This document shows, one piece after another, positions 15,666-23,794 of a stretch of 45,921 nucleotides of DNA. Both the position numbers and the translations under genes were made by a program. The notes under the pieces are model-generated. The model had not been told where the DNA came from and ran no database searches. It worked only from the letters and a program-made list of their open reading frames with translations. The stretch comes from Candidatus Woesebacteria bacterium GW2011_GWB1_39_10 (GTDB lineage: Bacteria; Patescibacteriota; Microgenomatia; UBA8517): assembly GCA_000993205.1 (NCBI GenBank), contig LBVU01000005.1, positions 1 through 45,921 on the forward strand, given 5' to 3'. The first letter of the stretch is position 1, and every line of letters begins with the position of its first letter.

Positions 15666-15805
15666 ATACTTGGATCTGGCTTGGAATTTGCTGGTTGGTT
15701 TATGACGGAACAATCTTTATAACTGACTGGATTTACCGCAAAAATCAGGGCAGCCTAGAAATTTTCCCTCTTATCTCTTGTTTCTTGTCGCTTCCAGCTA
15801 TATAA
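15662..15805 (+). CDS. Tiny membrane protein, 47 aa
   Basis: It starts at ATG 15662, overlapping the previous stop by 4 nt, with GAGG upstream. The product has a hydrophobic helix (WIWLGICWLVYDGTIFIT), a short basic loop (YRKNQG) and a second hydrophobic stretch. Together with the 63-aa gene it makes a coupled pair of very small membrane proteins; no family is recognised. Confidence 0.5.
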   Translation: MNTWIWLGICWLVYDGTIFITDWIYRKNQGSLEIFPLISCFLSLPAI

Positions 15806-15838
15806 TACCCATACCAACAAGAAAGGCAGGTATGAAAA

Positions 15839-16963
15839 GTGACTTCAAAAACGAAAAGTAAAACAAGTATTACAGGTACTACAAGTAGTACAGGCATAAC
15901 TATGGCAGAGCTTCTTGCTGGCGCCAAGAACAAAGTTCAGCAATTCACCAAAGGACAAAGAGTAAAGGCCACAATACTCTCAAAATCTCCGGAATCTGTT
16001 ATTTTTGACGTTGGTGGAAAAAGTGAGGGAATTGTCAAGGAAAAAGGCTACACGGACACAAAAGAATATATTGAGGGATTAAAAGTCGGTGACAGCGTTT
16101 TGGTCACAATATTGGTTCCCGAAACCCGCGACGGAATAACAATCCTTGGCCTTAAAGATGCCATGCACGATGTTTCCTGGGAAAAACTTGAGCAAATGAA
16201 GAAAGACGGAGTCGAAGTTCCGGTCTTGGGTAAAGGTGTCGGAACTGCGGGTTTTGTGGTTGATGTAATGGGAATTGAAGGATTCATTCCTACTTCACAA
16301 ATGGGTTCTGACGTAAGCAAAAACGCCCAAGACTTGGTAGGTAAGTACTTCAAGGCAAAGGTAATGGAAATCAACAAGGCGAGTAAAAAAGTTGTTCTAT
16401 CCGAGAAAGAAGTGTCGGAAGCAGGGGATATTGCACTGGCCAAAAAAGCAATGGAAGCGGTCAAAGAAGGAGAAGTTTACGAAGGAGTGGTAACTACCGT
16501 TGCCGCTTTTGGGGCTTTTGTAAAAATCGAAGTTCCCGTCAAAAAGGAGAAAGCTTACATAGAGGGACTCGTCCATGTTTCAGAACTTTCTTACTCCAAA
16601 GTTAATTTGCCCAGCGACGTAGTCAAAGAAGGTGACAAAGTTAAGGTCAGGGTACTTGCCGCGCACGAAGGCAAACTTGCCCTCTCCATTAAACACGCCG
16701 GACGCGATCCCTGGAGCGAAGTAGAAGATAAATTTAAGCCTGAAGCAAAGGTCACGGGCAAAGTCGTTCGCATCAGCGACTTTGGAGTATTTGTAGAACT
16801 AACACCAGGTGTAGAAGGTTTAATCCACATCACTAAAATTCCACCTACCCACAAATTAGCCTTGGGGCAGGAAGTTAAATGCAATATTGAAGAGATTAAC
16901 GTCAAAGACAAGCGCATCGCCCTCGGTCTGGTCCTCACCACAGCCCCAGTGGGGTATAAATGA
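15839..16963 (+). CDS. rpsA: Ribosomal protein S1 (four S1 domains)
   Basis: The 374-aa protein is built of four S1/OB RNA-binding domains (about 37-105, 125-190, 210-285 and 303-368). Typical signatures are FDVGGKSEGIV, GIEGFIPTSQMG, GAFVKIEV..YIEGLVHVSEL and GVFVELTPGVEGLIHITKI. It binds mRNA on the 30S subunit and helps initiation. The start is GTG at 15839, behind GGCAGG. With many short-leader transcripts here, S1 action on leadered messages may be selective. The last ten codons (VLTTAPVGYK) are repeated, recoded synonymously, 3.4 kb downstream at 20331-20363, suggesting insertion of a foreign segment at the gene end. Confidence 0.92.
   Translation: MTSKTKSKTSITGTTSSTGITMAELLAGAKNKVQQFTKGQRVKATILSKSPESVIFDVGGKSEGIVKEKGYTDTKEYIEGLKVGDSVLVTILVPETRDGITILGLKDAMHDVSWEKLEQMKKDGVEVPVLGKGVGTAGFVVDVMGIEGFIPTSQMGSDVSKNAQDLVGKYFKAKVMEINKASKKVVLSEKEVSEAGDIALAKKAMEAVKEGEVYEGVVTTVAAFGAFVKIEVPVKKEKAYIEGLVHVSELSYSKVNLPSDVVKEGDKVKVRVLAAHEGKLALSIKHAGRDPWSEVEDKFKPEAKVTGKVVRISDFGVFVELTPGVEGLIHITKIPPTHKLALGQEVKCNIEEINVKDKRIALGLVLTTAPVGYK
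16931..16963 (+). repeat. Left boundary repeat (rpsA 3' end)
   Basis: The last 33 nt of rpsA, encoding VLTTAPVGYK and the stop, contain a CCCC-agt-GGGG hairpin. The same peptide and stop are encoded at 20331-20363 with four silent or stop-codon changes. It is probably one end of an integrated island. Confidence 0.65.
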
Positions 16964-17035
16964 GCCCAGTTTTGCTAAAAGTACTCATCTGTTTAGTCCT
17001 TGCAATCAATTCGAGTCAATAAGATAATTATTTTA

Positions 17036-17476
17036 GTGATCAAAAAACTTGCAATTGGTTTATTGTTGTTAATTCTTGCTTTAGGGTTTGGTTTTTGGTT
17101 ATATATTCGTTATTTTATTCCGGTACCGCATGAGACGTGGACATATACATCGATAAGTGTGACAAGAAAAAGTGACGGTTTGGTTCTGGGTAGCATTAAA
17201 GTTGAGAATAAAAAAATAATAAACGATATCAAAGATTATAAAATAAAAATCTTTATAAATAAAAATAAGAACAGTTGGGAAACTGGGGAATTGTCGTATC
17301 CAATCGGAGGCCAGACGTGGACAGGATCGTTATGGGATGGAGTAAGAACAACCACAATAGATAACAATGAACACTTATTATCAATTTATGGAATATTAAG
17401 TGATGAATTTGATAGCGATTTCACTTTTAAGTTAAACAAAACCAGAGAATATGGCACAAAAAGGGGTTTTAAATAA
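17036..17476 (+). CDS. Membrane-anchored hypothetical protein, about 146 aa
   Basis: GTG at 17036 gives MIKKLAIGLLLLILALGFGF, a classic N-terminal anchor or signal sequence; an upstream TTG at 17000 would add 12 residues. The rest (about residues 30-146) is a polar, beta-rich extracellular domain with Trp and Lys-rich stretches. No family is recognised. It is first in the AT-rich island after rpsA and convergent with the next gene. Confidence 0.55.
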   Translation: MIKKLAIGLLLLILALGFGFWLYIRYFIPVPHETWTYTSISVTRKSDGLVLGSIKVENKKIINDIKDYKIKIFINKNKNSWETGELSYPIGGQTWTGSLWDGVRTTTIDNNEHLLSIYGILSDEFDSDFTFKLNKTREYGTKRGFK

Positions 17477-17481
17477 ACTCT

Positions 17482-18066
17482 TCACTTTACCTCAAGAGCA
17501 ACAGAAATGTTGGGGAGATATGTCAAATTAACCAGACGGTTGCAATCACCACTTATTCTAAGAACCTCATTAAAATTATTTGTAGGGAGTAGCATTTTTT
17601 CAAAGTCTTTCTGAATGATATGAACATACCTGTCTTTTCCATCAGGACCTTTTATATACATTGTGTACCAGCCAAGAGGATTATCAAACTCCCACCTATT
17701 TGAAGTCAGAGTGCAGGAGCCGAAATAAGAAATTGGTCCGTTTGAAAGATCGTTAAAGCTCTTGAGTGGAGACTCAAGAAGTGTGGAGTAAATAATGGCA
17801 ATCAGGAAAAAAGACATAACAAACAAGCGGGTCGTGTTTTTTTGCATTTTCCATTGGAATGTTTTTATCATATTAAAAAAAAGAACAGCCATTCCGATAG
17901 GAAATAGGGTATGGAGAGCAAGTTCAATTATTAACAAAACTTTCCAATTACTGGTATTAATAAAATCTACCAAGATCCAAAAGCGATAAAACATCCAAAA
18001 CACAGCCAGAACCGAAACGATAAACGATATTTTGTTTTTATTTCCGTCTAAAGGTATTATTTTCAT
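17482..18066 (-). CDS. Polytopic membrane protein with extracellular domain
   Basis: The 194 residues contain about three hydrophobic helices (12-33, 41-66 and 80-98), then an external domain of about 95 residues with two Cys (Cys117 and Cys174) that could form a disulphide. No family is recognised. Codon use is strongly AT-biased, like the rest of the island. It is read away from the 18151 gene across a shared palindromic promoter region. Confidence 0.55.
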   Translation of the reverse strand: MKIIPLDGNKNKISFIVSVLAVFWMFYRFWILVDFINTSNWKVLLIIELALHTLFPIGMAVLFFNMIKTFQWKMQKNTTRLFVMSFFLIAIIYSTLLESPLKSFNDLSNGPISYFGSCTLTSNRWEFDNPLGWYTMYIKGPDGKDRYVHIIQKDFEKMLLPTNNFNEVLRISGDCNRLVNLTYLPNISVALEVK

Positions 18067-18106
18067 AATTTTTTCGCATCCTTAACTACAAGAAGTCGTG
18101 GTTTGC

Positions 18107-18145
18107 TTATGATATGATTGAGTTTGATTTGAGTCAATATCATAA
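18107..18145. promoter_or_regulatory. Divergent promoter palindrome in the island
   Basis: TTATGATAT (18107-18115) and ATATCATAA (18137-18145) form an inverted repeat, with inner ATTGAG/GAGTCAAT partly complementary. It lies between the divergent starts at 18066 and 18151 and could bind one regulator for both genes. Confidence 0.4.
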
Positions 18146-18150
18146 TAATT

Positions 18151-18684
18151 ATGAGTGTTAATAAAATGAAAAAAAATAGACTTGTTTTAGTTTTGGTAAT
18201 TTTAATTGCAGTTGTTTTGGGAGTGGGGCAGGTCTTTCGGGAAAAAAGATATACAACCAAGGGTTATGCGACAAAAGTTGGTTTTTCAAAGCTAACTTTT
18301 AGTTACCATCCGGGGTGGGAAGTTACAGAAGACGCAAGTTTGGAAAAATCATTTGACAAAATTAAGGTCTCAAAAAACAATTATGTTATTAATATCAACC
18401 AGGAGTTGATAGCGGGTACAGGAACATGTAAATTTAAAGATTCTCCGCTATTTAATGGGCCGTCAAGAGACTTCACTCAAGTTAAGTTTGACGAACTGGA
18501 TTCTAATTTAGGGGAAATGCGTTATTTTAAAGATGTCCAAACTTATATTTTTTGTATTAAATCAACAAAAGAAGAAATTGGTTATGAACTAAGCGATATT
18601 ACTATACAAACACCACCACAAGTAAATGAAAAAATATTTACTGAGGCCTTAGATGTTATTAAAAGTATTAAAAAAGTAGAATGA
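18151..18684 (+). CDS. Membrane-anchored hypothetical protein, 177 aa
   Basis: A basic N-terminus and hydrophobic helix (residues 10-27, LVLVLVILIAVVLGVG) form an anchor or uncleaved signal; an alternative ATG lies at 18166. The external part begins like a domain found in small lipoproteins (FSKLTFSYHPGWEVTEDASL) and has two Cys (Cys92 and Cys134). The pattern YHPGWEV is reminiscent of PsbP-like or stress-related surface domains, but I do not assign a family. AT-rich codon use matches the island. Confidence 0.6.
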   Translation: MSVNKMKKNRLVLVLVILIAVVLGVGQVFREKRYTTKGYATKVGFSKLTFSYHPGWEVTEDASLEKSFDKIKVSKNNYVININQELIAGTGTCKFKDSPLFNGPSRDFTQVKFDELDSNLGEMRYFKDVQTYIFCIKSTKEEIGYELSDITIQTPPQVNEKIFTEALDVIKSIKKVE

Positions 18685-18741
18685 AATTAAGTACTATAAA
18701 AAAGCAACCCATTGAGGGAACTGCATACATTAGAATAACTT

Positions 18742-19338
18742 ATGGAACAGCCTAAAAAATCATTTGATTGGATATCTTTTTTTAGAATTGTATTTTTGGG
18801 AACCTTACCCTTTTGGTTTTTATTGATGCTTTTTGGGTTGGGGATGTCTTCTGATTACAACTCAAATAAACCTTTTGCTAATAGGGCTGTGGACTGGTTA
18901 CTTTATCCTGTAGTTGGATTGGCGTCGATGTTTATTGGTTGGATTTTGCAAAAAAAGAACAAACAAAAAATCGCAACGATTATTACTTCGATACCGAGTG
19001 TTATAGTATCTATTCTTATTTTATTTTTTATAATTGTTTTTACATACACATTATTTTCTACTTATTTTCCTTTTAATGGTAAAGCTCGCTATTCGGGCCA
19101 AATAGTGATTTCATTTAAAGACGGGACAACAAATCAAGAGGCGGAGGATGTATTAAATAAAAACGGTTTAGAACTACCATTTTTTTACTCTTCAGATCGT
19201 AAGCATCTTAAAACAGCCGGATTTTATATTGTAAAGGTAGAAAAGGGCAAAGAAAGTGAAGTTGCTAGAATTTTACTTAATGATTCACACATAAACACTG
19301 CCGAATATGGATTCAACTACTCAAAACTCTATGAATAA
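18742..19338 (+). CDS. Membrane protein with I9-like extracellular domain
   Basis: This 198-aa protein has three hydrophobic helices (about 12-30, 50-68 and 78-104) and a C-terminal external domain of about 80 residues. That domain (GQIVISFKDGTTNQEAEDVLNKNG..AGFYIVKVEKGKESEVARIL) resembles the inhibitor I9/subtilisin prodomain fold: a strand, a helix, then a strand-helix with a final short strand. No protease is encoded next to it. A TAGAAT -10 lies 5 nt before the ATG, so the transcript is probably leaderless. Confidence 0.6.
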   Translation: MEQPKKSFDWISFFRIVFLGTLPFWFLLMLFGLGMSSDYNSNKPFANRAVDWLLYPVVGLASMFIGWILQKKNKQKIATIITSIPSVIVSILILFFIIVFTYTLFSTYFPFNGKARYSGQIVISFKDGTTNQEAEDVLNKNGLELPFFYSSDRKHLKTAGFYIVKVEKGKESEVARILLNDSHINTAEYGFNYSKLYE

Positions 19339-19855
19339 ATATTTAGAAAAAAATATTCCTTGTTACTCCCACGGAAAAGTTGGTGGTGTTTTTGAGTTAG
19401 TTTTTATACTTTATATTATTCTCTTTTTCGTTTTAACAATTTCTATTAATTTTTCAGCCAAAATATTTATAGGATTTATTTTGTTTTTATTACTATTTTT
19501 ACTTTGTGTAAAAATTTATGGAAATTTTAGAAAAAAGCAGATTAACTGGTTAAAAAGAAATGGAGAAAAATTATCATCAAAATTTAAAACAATAACTTTA
19601 GACTTGTGGAGATCGGTTATTTTCCAAAAAGGATATATACATACCGTAGCTACAAAAGATCATACTCAATTAAAATTTTACAGCGATATCGTTTCCTTCG
19701 GTTATAGCTATTTCTGGCCATCTAAGAGTAAAGCAGTAAATAAGGTATTAATCCATGGTGAAAATATCGATGTCTGGATAAATCCTGATCACCCAAATGT
19801 TTATTGGGTAGATACAGACTTTTTAAAACAAAATGAAAAAAAGTACAAAAAATAA
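19331..19855 (+). CDS. Membrane protein, about 174 aa
   Basis: I prefer ATG 19331 (MNKYLEKNIPCYSHGKVGGV), which overlaps the previous stop by 8 nt; ATG 19307 in the same frame is possible. Two adjacent hydrophobic helices (about 20-42 and 44-62) form a hairpin and a soluble, partly basic domain follows. That domain (ENIDVWINPDHPNVYWVDTDFL) resembles the DUF3592-type extracellular domain seen in other small membrane proteins. It is co-directional with its neighbours and overlaps both. Confidence 0.55.
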   Translation: MNKYLEKNIPCYSHGKVGGVFELVFILYIILFFVLTISINFSAKIFIGFILFLLLFLLCVKIYGNFRKKQINWLKRNGEKLSSKFKTITLDLWRSVIFQKGYIHTVATKDHTQLKFYSDIVSFGYSYFWPSKSKAVNKVLIHGENIDVWINPDHPNVYWVDTDFLKQNEKKYKK

Positions 19856-20249
19856 ACCAAGATTGCTAAAATTTGTTTTTGTAATTCTTTTTGTTGCCGG
19901 TTTGTTTTTTGCTGGTTTATTTTACATCCGCTTTTCATTTAACAATGGTTTTTCAAAGTTGGCCTGTGATTTTAAAGGATATAAATGGTTTAATTTTGGA
20001 ATGGGGCCGACCGGATGCTATCAAACATATCCGGATGGCGGTAAAGCTTGCACTTCAGGGGACGAATGCGTTTCTAATACCTGCTTTACTTCCGGACTTA
20101 ATTTTGGTGACGAAAAAAGACCAATGGACAATCTCGTTGGTAAATGTCCGAGTATTGGCCCCGCCTACAGTGAAAATATTACTCTGTGCGGGTCTGCTAA
20201 AATTGAAAAGGGAAAGGTGGTTGAGGATAAACGAGGTTGTATATATTAA
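19833..20249 (+). CDS. Secreted Cys-rich hypothetical protein, 138 aa
   Basis: The N-terminus is basic and a hydrophobic helix follows (about 13-30), so the protein is exported or anchored. The external part has nine Cys, including CTSGDECVSNTC, a spacing like that in the Cys-rich surface protein at 23207. Start ATG 19833 overlaps the preceding gene by 23 nt. No enzymatic motif is visible; a disulphide-stabilised surface protein is the best guess. Confidence 0.6.
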   Translation: MKKSTKNKPRLLKFVFVILFVAGLFFAGLFYIRFSFNNGFSKLACDFKGYKWFNFGMGPTGCYQTYPDGGKACTSGDECVSNTCFTSGLNFGDEKRPMDNLVGKCPSIGPAYSENITLCGSAKIEKGKVVEDKRGCIY

Positions 20250-20258
20250 TTTAAAAAA

Positions 20259-20321
20259 ATGAATCCAGAGACAAAAGCACTTCTAATCATTTTATTAATA
20301 GTTGTAGGTATTAAGCCATAA
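20259..20321 (+). CDS. Possible 20-aa hydrophobic peptide
   Basis: ATG 20259 begins MNPETKALLIILLIVVGIKP and stops at 20319-20321. It would make a single hydrophobic helix. It lies at the end of the island just before the duplicated rpsA end. There is no ribosome-binding site; it is listed because it follows the other island genes in order. Confidence 0.25.
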   Translation: MNPETKALLIILLIVVGIKP

Positions 20322-20330
20322 ATTGGCACA

Positions 20331-20363
20331 GTCCTCACTACAGCCCCAGTGGGGTACAAGTAA
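20331..20363 (+). repeat. Right boundary repeat (recoded rpsA 3' end)
   Basis: These 33 nt encode the same last ten residues of S1 plus a stop. They differ from 16931-16963 by ACC to ACT, TAT to TAC, AAA to AAG and TGA to TAA. All differences are silent, so each copy was once the functional 3' end of an rpsA gene. Confidence 0.65.
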
Positions 20364-20364
20364 A

Positions 20365-20475
20365 AGATTAAAGGAATTTAGAGGAACTTACAGGAATTTA
20401 TGGGGTTAAGATTAAGGGTAAGTTGGTGTCTGTTTCTGTAAACTCCTTTAAATTCCTATAAATTCCTCTAAACTA
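20365..20475. repeat. AT-rich palindrome (family F) before a four-helix-bundle gene
   Basis: AAAGGAATTTAGAGGAACTT on the left is complementary to AAATTCCTCTAA-type sequence on the right, with the unit TTCCTCTAAATTCC repeated. Similar words recur inside and after the 20481 gene (to about 21220) and after 5S (14250-14283). Confidence 0.55.
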
Positions 20476-20480
20476 ATTCT

Positions 20481-21161
20481 GTGGACGACATAGTTAAACA
20501 GTTAATCGAGAAAACTTACCTAGAGCTATCGCAAGGTCAAAAACCCCAGGAAAAATCAAGAATTTCAAAAACCGTAAACGGTTATATATATCTGGTAGCC
20601 TGGTCAAACGCAAGTCTCCTTCGTGTTTTAAATAAGAAGTTCACAGACAGCCTTCCCAAATCTTTATATAGATTAAAAACGCAATCCGACGATGCCACAA
20701 GATCAGTTGTTGCCAACATAGAAGAAGGCTTTGCCCGCCAAACCACCTCAGAGTACATAAATTTCTTGGGTTATTCTCGGGCAAGTTTGATAGAGGAAAA
20801 AGGGGATGTTCAAAGAAGTTTGCAGGACGGGATTCTAAAGTCAGCACCCGGCTCAAGTTTAAAAAGTTTGGGGATTAATTTAGAAGACTGGCATGAAGCA
20901 CTTAAGAAGTCAGTCATTTCAAAACCAGATAAAGGAAGTTATAGGAAATTAGAGGTGATTAAAGGGTCCTTTAAGTTCCTTTACGACCCCGTAGATTCCC
21001 TTAGGGCCGAGACCCTGACTTACGAAATTTTCATAGAACTTATAAATAAAACTGACTGGAACATTAGGAAACTAGTTGAATCTTTGGAGAAAAAGCTAAA
21101 CGCGGATAAGAAGTTTTACCAGGTTGAGAAGATGAGAACGTTCGAGAAATTTAAACGATAA
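20481..21161 (+). CDS. Four-helix-bundle protein (23S IVS-protein family), long form
   Basis: The 226-aa protein contains the hallmark of the 23S intervening-sequence (IVP/S23) four-helix-bundle family: ATRSVVANIEEGFARQTTSE at about residues 73-92, then FLGYSRASLIEEKGDVQ. Usual members are about 120 aa, so this one has about 100 extra residues, partly encoded by the local TTCCTCTAA-type repeats (about 155-170). The start is GTG at 20481. These proteins occur inside 23S IVS elements of Leptospira and Coxiella and are pentameric helical bundles of unknown role. Palindrome family F surrounds the gene. Confidence 0.8.
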   Translation: MDDIVKQLIEKTYLELSQGQKPQEKSRISKTVNGYIYLVAWSNASLLRVLNKKFTDSLPKSLYRLKTQSDDATRSVVANIEEGFARQTTSEYINFLGYSRASLIEEKGDVQRSLQDGILKSAPGSSLKSLGINLEDWHEALKKSVISKPDKGSYRKLEVIKGSFKFLYDPVDSLRAETLTYEIFIELINKTDWNIRKLVESLEKKLNADKKFYQVEKMRTFEKFKR

Positions 21162-21271
21162 ACTCCCTGCCTGCCGGCAGGCTTTAAAATCCTCTAAATT
21201 CCTCTACAGCCCTGTAGACCCCCTTAAAGCCGAAGATTTGACTTTCAGATTTTTGAGCATAGAATCTTCAT

Positions 21272-21643
21272 ATGCAGGAAAGGCAGGTTCAATTTTCAGA
21301 AGAAGAGAAAACGGCAATTGCAGAAACGGCGCGGGACGTAGCAAGAATCGGCGAAGATTTCGTCTGGGAGATGGTTTATGCTAAAGTCGAGTTAATGAAA
21401 TTGGCTCTAAAGGCCGTATTTAACGGGATAGTGATTGACAATGTTTATTACACACCTACTCAAATTAGACACGAAGTGGATGTAATCGGAGCGGTTATAG
21501 ACCAGGCTAGGATCATCCTCCAGGTAGAGGGACGTGACACGATGAGTGAATTGGACAGACACACACAGGAAGCCGGTTTGGGCTCTGTCTTTGATCCCGG
21601 ATCAGAGATAAACAGCAGACTAAAAGATGTTTATGGGAGATGA
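21272..21643 (+). CDS. Hypothetical helical protein, 123 aa
   Basis: This soluble, mostly helical, acidic protein of 123 residues is not recognised. A -10 TAGAAT ends 6 nt before the ATG, indicating a leaderless transcript. Its upstream region carries the last TTCCTCTA repeats and a perfect CCTGC/GCAGG palindrome at 21169-21183. It is followed after about 40 nt by another leaderless small gene. Confidence 0.6.
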   Translation: MQERQVQFSEEEKTAIAETARDVARIGEDFVWEMVYAKVELMKLALKAVFNGIVIDNVYYTPTQIRHEVDVIGAVIDQARIILQVEGRDTMSELDRHTQEAGLGSVFDPGSEINSRLKDVYGR

Positions 21644-21650
21644 AATATTG

Positions 21651-21679
21651 TTGACTTCTTGAGCCACATTGGTTAATCT
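21651..21679 (+). promoter_or_regulatory. Promoter for the 51-aa leaderless gene
   Basis: TTGACT (21651-21656), a 17-nt spacer and TAATCT (21674-21679). The chosen ATG at 21686 follows by 6 nt. Confidence 0.6.
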
Positions 21680-21685
21680 CATGTC

Positions 21686-21841
21686 ATGTCAGTTAATTCT
21701 TCTGAAATTCCCGCCGAAATAACAATGGATGTTTGGGAAGATTTTGCTAAAAGAGGCAAAATCTCAGACCAAAACAACCGAGAACTTTTTTCATCAAAGC
21801 CTCCTTTGGCTAGAGTGGAGTTAGTTATTCTGCTTAATTAG
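21686..21841 (+). CDS. Small hypothetical protein, 51 aa
   Basis: I read ATG 21686 to TAG 21839-21841. The product starts MSVNSSEIPAEITMDVWEDF and ends LARVELVILLN. It is acidic and mostly helical. The perfect promoter spacing, and an ATG placed where transcription should start, support it; the shorter frame from ATG 21681 stops after 13 codons. The function is unknown. Confidence 0.45.
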   Translation: MSVNSSEIPAEITMDVWEDFAKRGKISDQNNRELFSSKPPLARVELVILLN

Positions 21842-21957
21842 TTAAAGTGCTTCTAAACCAATTAAACGGACCTATCCGTTATGCGTGTAAGCATAGCACA
21901 ACAAGCCTTGAAAGTCAAGTTATAGGATACTTTGAGGGTATATTTTGGAGTAATTCT

Positions 21958-21994
21958 GGTGGGCCACTAAGATTGGTATCTTTTGTGGCCCACC
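21958..21994. terminator. Terminator hairpin
   Basis: GGTGGGCCAC pairs with GTGGCCCACC across a 17-nt loop, after the metalloprotease gene on the minus strand. The preceding 21842-21957 has no gene. Confidence 0.6.
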
Positions 21995-22008
21995 GGGTGC
22001 GTGTTTGT

Positions 22009-23091
22009 TTAGTGACTCGAAATGTAATCGTTCATCTCCAGGATCTGGAGGGGTGTAAACTCCAAACTGTTCAGGTATTCTGCAGGCAATCCGCCGACGG
22101 GGACATTGCCGTAGACATTCTCTAAAGAATTGTAGAATGTATAAAGCATTCTCCCGTTGCAGGTTCCTGCAATATACATCGGAGGAGTTTCCCCGAGTTC
22201 TTCCAGCGCCCGCGCCAGCTTTTTAGGCATACTATCTATATAAAAAAGCTCGGTATTGGGCAGGTCTTCGGGTTTAAAGTAACGGTTGTATCCGTCGTTT
22301 TCTATCCCCAGTAGGTGCCCCATTTCGTGAGTGAATATAAACGGCGCCTCCTGTGTGTTGGATGTCAGGATAGCAAAATTGCCTTCCGGCATTCCCAAAA
22401 TCGCCGAACCCACGATCTCCGGCGCATTTAAGGCGACAATCAGGCTGTCCATGGGATACATGGATTTAATTTTTTTAACCAGGATTTTTCTATCGTTGTC
22501 GTTTTCAAACAGAACTATTGTATCAATGCGTTTGAAACGAATATTTACAGGCTCTTTAATATACGCAAAATCCACATTAATTCCGGAAAACTTTTTTTGA
22601 AATCCGGCAATCAGATTGTCAAGTTTTTCCCGGTTCTCCCGACTATCGTATCCTGATCCCACCAAAACAAAATGGTAGTTGGTAGGTTTAAAATTTCCTA
22701 TTTTTACAACTTCAATATTTGGAAGAGAAAACGGCATCTCTTTTGAAGGTGTTTTTGTGGGAACTTCCCGAATAGATGCCGCTTCAGTTATGGCGGGTTG
22801 CAATATTGGCTCAACTGATGCTTGCGCCGTGGGGGCAGTGGCTATTGCAACCGGTTGGAATGGGATTTGTGTTCCGGCATATTTTTTATCTGAATCCCTG
22901 TTGTCTTCCCGTAAGACGCAGAATTCGTACAACTCTGAAGTATTAACAGGCATTATTGCCGTTGGTAAGGCAAAGGGGGGAGCAATGGGTTTCCGATCTT
23001 GACGGATTTTGTATAAGGCGATTGCGTCATACGATAAAATCAAAACAATTAAAAGCAAAAGATAGAATTGCCAATCAAATCTTTTCTTCAC
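22009..23091 (-). CDS. Membrane-anchored zinc metalloprotease
   Basis: The 360-aa protein has a single N-terminal membrane helix (about 8-27), a Pro/Thr/Ala-rich linker (35-125) and a C-terminal catalytic domain. The zinc motif HEMGHLLGIEND is at 255-266; the pattern HExxHxxGxxxD fits the metzincin/gluzincin border, with Asp as the probable third ligand. It is likely to cleave proteins on the cell surface or of neighbouring cells. No Met-turn is certain. It is read toward the terminator at 21958 and divergently from the Cys-rich surface-protein gene. Confidence 0.85.
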   Translation of the reverse strand: MKKRFDWQFYLLLLIVLILSYDAIALYKIRQDRKPIAPPFALPTAIMPVNTSELYEFCVLREDNRDSDKKYAGTQIPFQPVAIATAPTAQASVEPILQPAITEAASIREVPTKTPSKEMPFSLPNIEVVKIGNFKPTNYHFVLVGSGYDSRENREKLDNLIAGFQKKFSGINVDFAYIKEPVNIRFKRIDTIVLFENDNDRKILVKKIKSMYPMDSLIVALNAPEIVGSAILGMPEGNFAILTSNTQEAPFIFTHEMGHLLGIENDGYNRYFKPEDLPNTELFYIDSMPKKLARALEELGETPPMYIAGTCNGRMLYTFYNSLENVYGNVPVGGLPAEYLNSLEFTPLQILEMNDYISSH

Positions 23092-23169
23092 TTTTGGCTC
23101 CTTTTTGTGTCAAAGAACAAGCACGCAAGGGGAATTCTATGCTTGCCCTAACAAAATGTCAAAAGGGCC

Positions 23170-23198
23170 TTGACATTGAATCCTGTTTGAGATTTAAT
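23170..23198 (+). promoter_or_regulatory. Promoter of the Cys-rich surface-protein gene
   Basis: TTGACA (23170-23175), a 17-nt spacer and TTTAAT (23193-23198), close to consensus. The ATG at 23207 is 8 nt from the -10, so the message starts at or next to its first codon. Confidence 0.7.
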
Positions 23199-23206
23199 TA
23201 AAGTTG

Positions 23207-23752
23207 ATGGTGAAATCTAGAGACAAGCAGAAAAATATGTGGCGGCTTGTCGGTTTTGTCTTTTTGTTGGGGGCGGTTGCCGCCGGCGTTCTCCTCGTCA
23301 GGCAGTCTCAAGACATCCGTGAGAAAGCTGGAGGTTGCAATTTCGTCAATGATCCATGTTCGACCATTGAGTGCCCAAATAATACTGGAGTTTGTACACC
23401 GCTTTCCGGTGGTGGCCTGCTAACATGTTTTTGTGCAAATCCGCAAGGTGGCGGTGGTGGTGGGGGAACTAATACCCCCCCTCCCGGTGGTGGCACTTGT
23501 GAAAGCGATGAGGACTGCGACCCTGGTAAGACTTGCCAGAATTCCAATTGTATTGGTGGTGGGGGAACTAATACCCCCCCTCCCGGTGGTGGCGGCAGTG
23601 GGAGTGGCGCAGGCGGCGACACCCGTCTCCGATCATACTCGCAGTGCAATGGGAAGACTCCGTGCAAGGAGGGGTTTAGTTGCTCGCGTCTATTTGGCAG
23701 ATGCTTCTCCAAAAATACCTGTGATAGGTACAGTATACTTAAGTGTAAGTAA
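23207..23752 (+). CDS. Secreted Cys-rich protein with Gly/Pro linkers, 181 aa
   Basis: The start is ATG 23207 (a TTG codon lies just before). A membrane helix at about residues 12-32 is followed by three Cys-rich knots: near 44-76, CESDEDCDPGKTCQNSNC (98-115) and CNGKTPCKEGFSCSRLFGRC (147-166). Identical linkers GGGGTNTPPPGGG separate them. The spacing resembles disulphide-knotted EGF/EB-like domains on cell surfaces. The repeated linker is encoded by a near-perfect DNA repeat, hence prone to slippage. The partner is unknown; the neighbouring sortase locus suggests a surface role. Confidence 0.7.
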   Translation: MVKSRDKQKNMWRLVGFVFLLGAVAAGVLLVRQSQDIREKAGGCNFVNDPCSTIECPNNTGVCTPLSGGGLLTCFCANPQGGGGGGGTNTPPPGGGTCESDEDCDPGKTCQNSNCIGGGGTNTPPPGGGGSGSGAGGDTRLRSYSQCNGKTPCKEGFSCSRLFGRCFSKNTCDRYSILKCK

Positions 23753-23794
23753 CCTTCAAAATATATTTCTTTGTCCGCTCTGGTAGAATAGGTC

